Positions 1 to 9,383 of a stretch of 64,000 nt of DNA are shown here, piece after piece; the stretch's first letter is position 1; each line of letters starts with the position of its first letter. The notes below the pieces were generated by a model. The model was not told the origin of the DNA, ran no database searches, and saw nothing but the letters and a program-made list of their open reading frames with translations. A program made the position numbers and the translations under genes. Origin of the DNA: Hofstenia miamia (taxonomy: Eukaryota; Xenacoelomorpha; Acoela); assembly GCA_004352715.1 (NCBI GenBank), contig SCFE01000015.1:2503067-2567066 (forward strand). The letters are read 5' to 3'.

Positions 1-791
1 GCTAAATATATGAAAGAATTTCTTAATGATAAAGTACGCTAAATGAGTGGAACCTGAAGATTTATTAACGTCTAAATTGTGTACAATAGTTTCTAATTCT
101 CTTAAGGTGGACATCCTAAATTGAAACGTTGACCTACAATTTGATTGCCTAAGTTCTGATAGAGAAGGTTTAGGAAAATTGAAGTTACCTAATTCTTTAA
201 ATGTCTGATTTAAATGATTTAGTATCCTTTTTTTATTGGTAAATATTTTATTATCAACATTAATTTCTGAAATGTCACTATTGAGCCCATTCGATTTTCC
301 AATAAAACAGTTTAGAAATTTCCACTTTTGTTTAGAAGAACTTAAATTTTCAAAAAATTGACGTTGTTTTAAAGCTAAATTTTTAGTCCAATTTATTTCT
401 GTCGGATGATTTTAGCTAGTTCAAAGAGTTTCTGCTTTATGTTTATGGTATTCTTAATTACTTGATTATCAGTCGTGCTTAAATTAAGTCGTCGTGATTT
501 ATTAACTACTTGGCGGGTTTTTAGCGGTGCTACTTTGTTTAGGGCTTGATTGATCTGTGTCGCGATGTAATTTAGCATGTGGGAACCAGAATTTAGAGTA
601 ATAATATAGACGAATGGAACGTTTTTAAGTAAATTTTCCATGATCTCATCTGAATAATTTTTGAAATCCCTAGAAAAAATCGTTTTAAATTTAGGAAGCT
701 TAACTTGAATCTTAGTAGTATAAATACAGAGTGCGTGATCACTGAAGGATTCAAGGATATAAGTCTTATATATAGTTTCCGAATTGGTTAA
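1..791 (-). pseudogene. Non-LTR retrotransposon ORF2 fragment (endonuclease end, linker, RT start)
   Basis: Read on the minus strand from 791 down to 1, the sequence encodes the end of an APE-type endonuclease with the SDH motif (SDHALCI, about 731-746). A basic linker follows (KFKTIFSRDFKNYSDE), then the start of a reverse transcriptase with the block NKSSGSTHLAYFIIKKF near the left edge, the usual 'NKxxGxD' entry to non-LTR RTs. The frame is open from the gap to a stop at 393-395; the homology then continues in another frame, so there is a frameshift or small indel near 393 and the copy is dead. The domain order is that of a CR1/L2/Jockey-like ORF2. The RT active site lies outside the window. 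It faces away from the plus-strand element on the other side of the gap, so it is either a second copy or a misoriented contig. Seen: motifs and frame break. Inferred: family. Confidence 0.8.
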
Positions 792-1791
792 NNNNNNNNN
801 NNNNNNNNNNNNNNNNNNNNNNNNNNNNNNNNNNNNNNNNNNNNNNNNNNNNNNNNNNNNNNNNNNNNNNNNNNNNNNNNNNNNNNNNNNNNNNNNNNNN
901 NNNNNNNNNNNNNNNNNNNNNNNNNNNNNNNNNNNNNNNNNNNNNNNNNNNNNNNNNNNNNNNNNNNNNNNNNNNNNNNNNNNNNNNNNNNNNNNNNNNN
1001 NNNNNNNNNNNNNNNNNNNNNNNNNNNNNNNNNNNNNNNNNNNNNNNNNNNNNNNNNNNNNNNNNNNNNNNNNNNNNNNNNNNNNNNNNNNNNNNNNNNN
1101 NNNNNNNNNNNNNNNNNNNNNNNNNNNNNNNNNNNNNNNNNNNNNNNNNNNNNNNNNNNNNNNNNNNNNNNNNNNNNNNNNNNNNNNNNNNNNNNNNNNN
1201 NNNNNNNNNNNNNNNNNNNNNNNNNNNNNNNNNNNNNNNNNNNNNNNNNNNNNNNNNNNNNNNNNNNNNNNNNNNNNNNNNNNNNNNNNNNNNNNNNNNN
1301 NNNNNNNNNNNNNNNNNNNNNNNNNNNNNNNNNNNNNNNNNNNNNNNNNNNNNNNNNNNNNNNNNNNNNNNNNNNNNNNNNNNNNNNNNNNNNNNNNNNN
1401 NNNNNNNNNNNNNNNNNNNNNNNNNNNNNNNNNNNNNNNNNNNNNNNNNNNNNNNNNNNNNNNNNNNNNNNNNNNNNNNNNNNNNNNNNNNNNNNNNNNN
1501 NNNNNNNNNNNNNNNNNNNNNNNNNNNNNNNNNNNNNNNNNNNNNNNNNNNNNNNNNNNNNNNNNNNNNNNNNNNNNNNNNNNNNNNNNNNNNNNNNNNN
1601 NNNNNNNNNNNNNNNNNNNNNNNNNNNNNNNNNNNNNNNNNNNNNNNNNNNNNNNNNNNNNNNNNNNNNNNNNNNNNNNNNNNNNNNNNNNNNNNNNNNN
1701 NNNNNNNNNNNNNNNNNNNNNNNNNNNNNNNNNNNNNNNNNNNNNNNNNNNNNNNNNNNNNNNNNNNNNNNNNNNNNNNNNNNNNNNNNNN
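792..1791. other. Assembly gap, exactly 1000 N
   Basis: A run of exactly 1000 N, the kind of fixed-size placeholder scaffolding software inserts, so the true distance is unknown. It separates a minus-strand retroelement fragment from a plus-strand one. Confidence 0.99.
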
Positions 1792-2226
1792 CAAAACATC
1801 ATCACAGAAGTCAAGAAGAAATTCACACCTCATCACATCTACCTTTTCGAAATCACCCCTGTCTGTGCTGATCATAATCTCTCAAAGAACTTTGCAATCC
1901 AACAATGTAATCAAATCATAAGAAGTTTCTCTCAACGTCGTCTTAGTGTCATTCCAGTCTTTGATCATTTCCTTCTTTCGCCACGCTCAATCAATTCCAC
2001 TCTTCTTGCTCACGATGGTATTCACCTATCTCGCAAAGGTCTCTCAGTCTTCATCCGCAATCTAAGAAACTACTTTCACCCTCTGTCAACTCATCCAAAA
2101 CACTACGGTTCATTGCGTCAACCTGAAATTTCGTACGCCAAAGCAGCATCAAACAATACACGCCGTGCTCTACTGCCGACACCCGCTTTCACCCCACCCT
2201 ACACCGTCAGCTATTCCAATGAATAA
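1792..2226 (+). CDS. Non-LTR retrotransposon ORF1 C-terminus, SGNH/GDSL esterase-like (5'-truncated by gap)
   Basis: This is the last 144 codons of an open frame that emerges from the gap and stops with TAA at 2224-2226. It contains DGIHLSRKGLSVFIRNLRNY (about 2014-2073), where the D-x-x-H pair is the typical catalytic Asp/His block of SGNH/GDSL hydrolases. Such an esterase domain is known in ORF1 of CR1-type and related retrotransposons, where it may help RNP or membrane association. The frame ends with a Ser/Thr/Pro-rich tail. It lies 147 bp upstream of an ORF2 start in the same orientation, the usual ORF1-ORF2 layout. The nucleophile Ser and the oxyanion blocks would be in the gap, so integrity cannot be judged. 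Base composition is clearly less AT-rich than the surroundings. Seen: D-x-x-H block and open frame. Inferred: esterase domain and element class. Confidence 0.7.
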   Translation, partial: QNIITEVKKKFTPHHIYLFEITPVCADHNLSKNFAIQQCNQIIRSFSQRRLSVIPVFDHFLLSPRSINSTLLAHDGIHLSRKGLSVFIRNLRNYFHPLSTHPKHYGSLRQPEISYAKAASNNTRRALLPTPAFTPPYTVSYSNE

Positions 2227-2372
2227 GGTAAACTTTTGGAAAACTCTATTGTTATTTGTGTTACTCCTTAAAAATCTAAAATTATATTACATACACGTGA
2301 GACATCCACGCATGCAAACACACAAATTTCATTATAAACACTACTATGAATTATCACTAAAACTTAGCAAAA
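2227..2372 (+). other. ORF1-ORF2 intergenic segment with overlapping open frame
   Basis: This short spacer between the two retrotransposon ORFs also carries a second open frame (2165-2392) with a hydrophobic stretch (FWKTLLLFVLLL). It is out of frame with ORF2 and stops at 2390-2392, just after the ORF2 ATG. It may be a decayed N-terminal extension of ORF2 or chance. Confidence 0.3.
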
Positions 2373-2795
2373 ATGTTTACTTTCATCCATGATTACTTTT
2401 ATAATAATTTAATTATTCTAGCAGGAGATATAGAATTAAATCCTGGCCCAATCTTAGATGAATGTAATCTTGAAAATTTAGCGAATCATTATAAAGACAA
2501 TTTTAAGTATATTTATTTAAACGCCAGAAGTCTGAATTCAAATAGAAATCACTTTCTTAAAATTGCAACTCAATTTGGTTCAAATTCAATTATCACTATT
2601 GCAGAAACTTGATTAAACAACGAAATTAATCCAAATTTGTTCAATCCAAACCCCGCAATCTTTGATATTTTTGTTAAAAATAGGCATAGTAGAGGTGGTG
2701 GTCTTATGATTATTGTACCAAAAGAATTAAATCCAATACGAAAAAAAATCTTGAATCCGATCATTCTGTTTTTGAATCTTTATGGATCGAAATTA
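2373..2795 (+). pseudogene. Non-LTR retrotransposon ORF2 start: 2A-like leader plus APE endonuclease, with an in-frame stop
   Basis: ATG at 2373 is preceded by an in-frame TAA at 2358-2360, so this is the first possible start. The first 26 residues form a short hydrophobic leader ending in AGDIELNPGP, the canonical 2A consensus D-x-E-x-N-P-G-P. An AP-endonuclease domain then starts, with YIYLNARSLN (motif with catalytic Asn), IAET followed by a TGA at 2610-2612 exactly where the family has Trp (ETWL), and downstream RGGGLMIIVPKEL in the same frame. The domain runs into the second gap at 2796. Endonuclease cuts target DNA for target-primed reverse transcription. The TGA makes this copy non-functional unless read through. 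Several CR1-, L2- and Crack-type elements of invertebrates are known to carry 2A-like sequences at this position. Confidence 0.85.
2421..2450 (+). other. 2A-like ribosome-skipping motif (AGDIELNPGP)
   Basis: Residues 17-26 of ORF2. The family rule is that the ribosome fails to form the Gly-Pro bond at NPG/P, releasing the leader and restarting at Pro. Here cleavage would fall between codons 2445-2447 and 2448-2450. All signature residues (D, E, N, P, G, P) are present. Confidence 0.85.
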
Positions 2796-3795
2796 NNNNN
2801 NNNNNNNNNNNNNNNNNNNNNNNNNNNNNNNNNNNNNNNNNNNNNNNNNNNNNNNNNNNNNNNNNNNNNNNNNNNNNNNNNNNNNNNNNNNNNNNNNNNN
2901 NNNNNNNNNNNNNNNNNNNNNNNNNNNNNNNNNNNNNNNNNNNNNNNNNNNNNNNNNNNNNNNNNNNNNNNNNNNNNNNNNNNNNNNNNNNNNNNNNNNN
3001 NNNNNNNNNNNNNNNNNNNNNNNNNNNNNNNNNNNNNNNNNNNNNNNNNNNNNNNNNNNNNNNNNNNNNNNNNNNNNNNNNNNNNNNNNNNNNNNNNNNN
3101 NNNNNNNNNNNNNNNNNNNNNNNNNNNNNNNNNNNNNNNNNNNNNNNNNNNNNNNNNNNNNNNNNNNNNNNNNNNNNNNNNNNNNNNNNNNNNNNNNNNN
3201 NNNNNNNNNNNNNNNNNNNNNNNNNNNNNNNNNNNNNNNNNNNNNNNNNNNNNNNNNNNNNNNNNNNNNNNNNNNNNNNNNNNNNNNNNNNNNNNNNNNN
3301 NNNNNNNNNNNNNNNNNNNNNNNNNNNNNNNNNNNNNNNNNNNNNNNNNNNNNNNNNNNNNNNNNNNNNNNNNNNNNNNNNNNNNNNNNNNNNNNNNNNN
3401 NNNNNNNNNNNNNNNNNNNNNNNNNNNNNNNNNNNNNNNNNNNNNNNNNNNNNNNNNNNNNNNNNNNNNNNNNNNNNNNNNNNNNNNNNNNNNNNNNNNN
3501 NNNNNNNNNNNNNNNNNNNNNNNNNNNNNNNNNNNNNNNNNNNNNNNNNNNNNNNNNNNNNNNNNNNNNNNNNNNNNNNNNNNNNNNNNNNNNNNNNNNN
3601 NNNNNNNNNNNNNNNNNNNNNNNNNNNNNNNNNNNNNNNNNNNNNNNNNNNNNNNNNNNNNNNNNNNNNNNNNNNNNNNNNNNNNNNNNNNNNNNNNNNN
3701 NNNNNNNNNNNNNNNNNNNNNNNNNNNNNNNNNNNNNNNNNNNNNNNNNNNNNNNNNNNNNNNNNNNNNNNNNNNNNNNNNNNNNNNNNNNNNNN
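2796..3795. other. Assembly gap, exactly 1000 N
   Basis: A second fixed-size 1000-N gap. It lies within the retroelement: endonuclease N-terminus before it, 3' tail after it. A full ORF2 remainder with an RT domain would normally need more than 1000 bp, so the true gap is longer or the element is internally deleted. Confidence 0.99.
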
Positions 3796-3910
3796 ACTTT
3801 ATTAGAAATATTGCTTCAACAAAAAATAATAATAATAATAATAATCTTACAAGCACTTTATTAGAAATATTGCTTCAACAAAAAATAATAATAATAATAA
3901 TAATGATTAT
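3796..3910 (+). repeat. Two-copy 59-bp direct repeat with (AAT)n: probable 3' tail of the non-LTR element
   Basis: The unit starting ACTTTATTAGAAATATTGC begins at 3796 and again at 3855 (period 59). Each unit contains an (ATA)n/(AAT)n run, and the last run ends near 3905. Short tandem 3' termini with simple-repeat tails are typical of CR1/L2-type elements, so this is read as the 3' end of the element begun at 1792. Confidence 0.7.
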
Positions 3911-5066
3911 TATAAAATATATAGACACTATGCAGTATTATAAAAGAACAAAAATTAGACTAATAATGTACATAAGGTAGTCTGCAGAAACTATATAAAC
4001 AGGCAATATTTTTTACAAATATAATTAATAGAATAGTCAAAGTTGTTTAAAAAATGTTGTTGGAAAAATTCTTTTAATGATTGTCTTAGGTATTTCAATG
4101 ATCCGTATAAATTAATGGGGGTATTTTGATTTATATAATCATCAAGAATAACAATTCTAATTAAATAAAAAGATCTGGTTGATTCTTTTCTTCTATCTTT
4201 TGAATTGAAGATTGTAAGGTTCGAACGACTAATACAGTAGTTCGTTGGTAGATGTTCTTATATTATTTTTGACAGTTCCAAATAATATTTTCGTTTCAAT
4301 AGTTTATTGAAATAAGATTAAATCAAGTAACTGAAAATAGTAGGAAATCGGAAGCTTTTATATTCAAGAAATGGTAGTATGCATTTAAAATTCAAAAATT
4401 GGAAATACGCTTTAAAAACATCTATATTGAAAATCCTCTGGATAGATTTTTATGCTTAACAGAATGCGTTTACATATAAAGTTTGGCAACAATTGTTTCT
4501 GAAAAAACCATAAAGTTTCATTAGAAAAAGAAATATCTTTATCAGTGTTTTAGAAAACATCAAATTTCATTATGAGGAAGAAATAAAAATAGAATTGTCT
4601 GGTAGATTTGTAAATCTTCTGTGGTCATCTAACGTTTATTTTGAGTGAACACAAATTGAGAAATGTGTTCGCACATTTAAAGCCATGCAATCAATGTGAT
4701 TTGTTGATAAACTTAGTGTGCTTGCAATTCCTTACACAAACATTGTAGAGTTAGGAATTACTTGAAATTTGCAAATGCTTCTGCTAGACACATGCTTTAT
4801 TTGATAATGTGATGTTTCGTCTAACTCAAATAAGTAATAAAATGCATGAAGATATAACCAATAGCATATTTTAATCGAAAAATGCAACTCAACTGTATTT
4901 GGAGACAAGTTCTCAAAAATTTAAGTTTAATAAATTTATTAGTATATAAAATTTGGCAATTTGCCAACTCTTGTAAAAAATGTTTTTCAAATTTCATTGG
5001 AAATGTTCTCTTATATATAATCGACTTTGAAAAATCCAAATATACAGCTAAATTTTGGGAAATCCC
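3911..5066. other. AT-rich intergenic DNA
   Basis: No supported gene. Small open frames at 4821-5039 (minus) and 4882-5136 (plus) overlap each other, lack recognisable motifs and are treated as chance. Confidence 0.5.
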
Positions 5067-6608
5067 TTTGGTATTTGCTCAGATGTTACTTTCAAAATTT
5101 CAAAATTCCTTAGTTTTCTTTTATGGGGACACCTAGCTTAGTAATAAAAAAACCAAATATTGTCAAAACAGACATATTTGGACTTCGCATATCTATTTCT
5201 ATCATATCAAAGGAAATCTTGCTGTTGCCTGTCACAACTAGAAGTTTGCCGAAGAATATTCAATATTTTTTGCTTGCAAGCAAATGCTTAAATTGGACAT
5301 TGAAAAATACTTAAAGATAAATTATGGAGACACTATTTACTTAAACTATTTTATTTTACATTAACACACACTTGGCAACCTAACAAAAAGCATTATTGTC
5401 TTTGAAGTAATTTAGTAGGATTTGTAACCACCCTTAGCAGCTACAAGTAGAACTATGCGACTTGGAAAACTATTATAAATGGAGACAAATATCTCATTCA
5501 GTTCACTGTCGTCATAAGATGCATTGGTGACGGTGTTAGGATGGAGTTATTTTGGTCTTCATTTGAAGGAGATTTAAATGCAACTTTTTACCAAGTTCAT
5601 ATCCGGACTGTAAGGCAGCCAGTCAAATGTAGAATTATGTTCTTGCAGCATATAACTATGCACGACAGCTGATTTATGGCTTGGTGCATTGCCTTGCTGA
5701 GATAGAAATGTCCTTACATGCTGTCTATGCAGAACAGGAACGACATTCATTTAACACCCTTATGCTTATGTAGCTATCCTCGTTCATAATCCCAGAAATT
5801 ACAACAAGTTGACAAGGGCCTTTTGGTGCGATGCTGCTCCAGAACATTACATTTTGATGAAGCTGATGTCGAGATATAGCATGCGCTGATGTTACAGTTT
5901 CATCTGTAAACGTGCCTGTATGCAATTTATTTAAACTCCCGATGTTGATGCTGCTGAGTCCATTGCAAGCTTGAAGAAGCAAAAGTTCCATAAGTATAGA
6001 TTCCATTCTTGCAAAGACTATGTTTGACAATTTCAAGCCTAGCTTCATCAGCGCTAATACCTGCTTGAAAAAGGATTTCACGAGAGTTAAGACGAGGATT
6101 TCAATTTACTACTCAACATATCTTTCTACCTGAAGTATTACTCAACCGTCGAAGTCAACTACATCGACCCTGCCTCATAGATGTAGAAGATCCTGTTGTC
6201 AAATAATGACGTATGATTCCTTCCACTGTTGATCAAATTGTGTGGACCATGGTGGCAATTTGAGTTTGGTATCTCCTTTATGTTTGCTCAACATCCATTA
6301 CTGAGGGCATGAATATACAAGTGCGTTTTAAATATAATCATACCAATTATGACAGGTCTGCGCATTACACCAGCTTGAAAACAATTGAGTCATTCAGTAG
6401 GAATTCATTGCATCCCTATTTACTTAATTCTGGAAAAAAAATTTGAATATTTTTCAATAAATTTTTAATTGTAACATGCAGAAGTATAAATACTTTGGAT
6501 AGTTAGACAATATTTAGGTTGTTGTTTCTAAGCTAGGTGCTCTCCCTCCAACTAATAAAACTATAGAATATTTAAATTTTAAAAATACCATGCTGAGCAA
6601 ATACCAAA
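5067..6608 (-). mobile_element. Degenerate Tc1/mariner-type transposon with ~100-bp inverted termini
   Basis: The left end, starting TTTGGTATTTGCTCAG at 5067-5082, is matched in inverse orientation at 6593-6608. Similarity continues inward through CACCTAGCTTAG (about 5129-5140 and 6530-6541) to AATATTGTC (about 5156-5164 and 6506-6514). The inverted termini are therefore about 98 and 103 bp with substitutions. Between them lies a minus-strand transposase pseudogene. The 1.54-kb length fits a complete but decayed Tc1/mariner element. A clear TA target duplication is not resolved because the outermost bases have diverged. Confidence 0.75.
5415..6300 (-). pseudogene. Tc1/mariner transposase pseudogene
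   Basis: Minus-strand translation in shifting frames gives the family signatures in order. First comes a segment around VMFWSSIAPKGPCQLVV (about 5800-5850), the 'VMVWG...G' strand. Next is QQGNAPSHKSAVVHSYM (about 5640-5700) for the usual QQDNAPxH, then DWLPYSPDMNL (about 5605-5640) for WPxxSPDLNPIEN. Last is IYNSFPSRIVLL then AAKGGYKSY (about 5418-5475), the standard C-terminus. The second catalytic Asp has become Gly, the third acidic residue is lost, and there are several stops and frameshifts, so it cannot encode active transposase. The longest uninterrupted piece is 5725-6081. The N-terminal helix-turn-helix part toward 6300 is barely recognisable. It sits inside the inverted termini described for the element. 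Confidence 0.8.
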
Positions 6609-7520
6609 ATCTGACTACAGATTTGGATTACTAATGGTTGATTATATGTAAGGGACGAATTTGATGATTTAATATGTTGAGAATTTTAAGTGAAATTTGG
6701 GAAACAATATTTTCACAAGCGGTGAGCAGTCAATATATATACATTTTTTTCATTACTAAGTTCAGATTAATTACTATTGTCGTTTAATTAATCGGTTAGT
6801 AGGGCATTTTAGAAAAATTTTAGAATTTACTAGCACCCATTCCCTCGATATGTCATGTTTTTACATAAAACTACTGTTTTACTCCCTATTTCGAAATTGT
6901 ATATCTGTTAATATTGTTAGAGAAAAGAGTTTCGATCAATCCATTAACCACCTTTTTTCAACTATTGAGAGAATTCAAAACCATATAGAAAAACATCATT
7001 TTTTATTACCTATGATTGAAAATGTTAACGTAATCACCGTTTTAATGGCATCATTTTGTAGAGGCAGGATTTTTTTAGTAGTGTACAAAGTTTCATAGAA
7101 AAATATTTAGTGGAAAAATTATATTAGGAGGTAGAATCAACCCTTCCCTGTGAGTTCAACAGGAAAAAATATGCGGTGGTAAATAGAATTAATTCTGATG
7201 AATTTTATGAAACCAGTTTGAACAAGATCGGTTTCAATTTCTGAATTCAGGCCGTGCATGGTATTTCTTGTTTTTGTAGAAATCTTCTATATTTTTATAA
7301 ATTAATTTAAACTATACTAAGTAATATTCTATCAAAATTACCAATAACGTGAATATATGTATTTATTTATTATTTATTCTGGAATATTTATTGAAATGAC
7401 GAATAAATTGATGAACTTCAAAATGCGATTAATCGGTTTTAATAATTTCGCTTTTTCTCACAACTAATATGTATATATATATAACAAAATTATACCCATG
7501 TAAATAGTTTTAAAATGTAC
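6609..7520. other. AT-rich intergenic DNA
   Basis: No gene supported. A plus-strand open frame at 6850-7098 (82 codons) has no recognisable domain, signal or splice context and is considered chance. Confidence 0.5.
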
Positions 7521-7630
7521 CTTTTCTTTATAAAGCAGAAAAGTTTTGAATAGATCATCCCAAATGCAATATCGCAAAACCCAAACGACATTGTCTCTAA
7601 CGATGAACTCCGGGCTTGAGAGATCGACAA
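7521..7630 (-). CDS. Candidate internal exon of an unidentified minus-strand gene
   Basis: On the minus strand a good acceptor (ttcttttag, AG at 7632-7631) is followed by 110 nt and a consensus donor GAAAAG/gtacat (GT at 7520-7519). One frame reads without a stop: two bases completing a codon, then 36 codons including SPEFIVRDNVVWVLRY and CIWDDLFKTFLLYKEK, which look like real protein. A second frame is also open, so the reading frame is not certain. The patch is richer in GC than its surroundings. No domain is recognised and no partner exon is certain, although another minus-strand candidate lies at 21930-22027. A chance splice pair is possible. Confidence 0.35.
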
Positions 7631-9382
7631 CTAAAAGAATTTTTGGAGTTATGTATGCAAAATCGTTCTAAGTTGTAAAGAGAAAAAACTTAGCTGAGCT
7701 AAAAGAGCATTAATAACAAGTACAATTCAGTTGTATTCCGAAAGAAAAATACTTTGTAGTTCAGCCTTACGTTGAAAATTGATTTGTAAATTATCATTGG
7801 GAAATATCTTGTTATAATATCTTGTGATAAAATCAGTAATATTTTACACAGTAATAACAGAGATGACTTTACCTTGCATGGATTCGTTTATATGTGCGCC
7901 AAAGATGTGTTGACAATTTATTATGGTTTGCTACAAAATTCTTTGATGAAATGAATTATCTTGCTGTTTGTACAGCATCAATTGACATTCTATTTCGAAT
8001 GGCTACTGTACAAATAATTGTTTAAATGGCTTTCTTCTTACTCGTGATTTACGAAAGTCAGTTTCTTCAAGTATCTCCTGATTAGAAAAAGGTTGTAGGC
8101 TCGAATTTTTTTGGGGTGTTTTATATGTAGAAGAAAATTTTAAAACATTTTCTAAGTTTATTACTTATATAATGAATTTACTTCACAGATATTCTTAGTA
8201 AATGCAAAGGGAGCTCTTATGTTTGACTTCAGGCGTTATTAATTTTTAGACCGCATCTTAAAGCGTATATTTATGTTCGAATAGCTATGATAGTAAATAA
8301 CACAAGCAGATTGGAAGATTAAAGTATTAAGGAAACTTTCAAGTAAGTTAACATCACCAATCATTAAGTGACCTTCATGAAGAATGTTTTCATTTTGCCT
8401 AGACAGGTAAAATGAACAATTCAGTAATTTTTCTTCTCAATGTAACACTACTTACAATTTTTTAATTATTTGATGGCCTATCCTACTGATTGTTGATAGA
8501 AACTCATATGTGTGAAAGTTGGGTTTCAGTTTTCAGTGAAATCTGATCTAATACAATTTACAAATCGATGAAAGATAACCAGGACTTAATAACAAATATT
8601 TTTTGCAAAAGCTTGCAAGTGGATTTTGACAATGGAGTTATATAACACTACCAGACTGTGTAGTGAGGTACAGTGAAGTCTAATCAATTTTTTAAACATG
8701 CTTACCTCACTTGTTACTGTTATAGAAATCCATATTTCTTAAAAGTTTAGGTTGCATTAATAGTGTACGGAATGCCTCAGTTTTGTTGGAACACCGTCCA
8801 TGAGGAGGCCCTTTTTCATTTTTTATGGATCCCTGTATCATCCCACATAATCGCTGGTGGTTATTGATCCACCAGAATCCTTGAAAAAAGTAGCGTATTG
8901 TCTAGTCAACAATTACATAACTTTTCAATACTTAAAATTTGGAGGTTTGTGGTTTTCAAATTTGCACAGAACGATCATTACTACAAATTCGGGGATATTT
9001 TAGATGAATATAAGTAAAATACTGATTTTCTAAGGTTACATGAAAAGAAAAAATATAAATGAAAAATTTATTAAATAAATTATACTGTAATAAACTGGAA
9101 TTGGAATAAATAGACATAAGTTGAAGATGCCGCTGTTTGTTTGGCTCAATACGGCTCACAGTCCACATACTTTCTCAAGCATTGGCCCGGCCCGAAACCC
9201 ACAATTTTTTTAACTTAACTCGCTGTCGGTCCGTAACGCTTAGTGCAGCAGGAATAAAATACTAGAAAAATAGAAAGTGTATGGAAAAACGAAAAAATCA
9301 ATATCAAATTAAGAGCTTGTAACAGTTTGTCGAATATAAGCTGCAAAAAACAAATTGATAATAATAGTGTAACTCACTTAAG
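7562..9382. repeat. 1821-bp block, copy 1 of a duplication split by a single N
   Basis: The block is repeated at 9384-11204 with a constant offset of 1822. The only difference noticed is CC at 8077-8078 against TT at 9899-9900. Copy 1 begins inside the candidate exon at 7521-7630. Near-identity, same orientation and the single N at the junction point to unmerged overlapping contigs or two haplotypes, not a biological tandem duplication. The block has no recognised gene; a 70-codon minus-strand open frame appears in both copies without recognisable features. Confidence 0.9.
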
Positions 9383-9383
9383 N

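Noticed and set aside
393-1826. Long open frames spanning the 1000-N gaps (also 784-2226 upstream of 1792, 2637-3980, 2780-3864)
   Set aside because: They are open only because N runs contain no stop codons; only the real-sequence portions were annotated.
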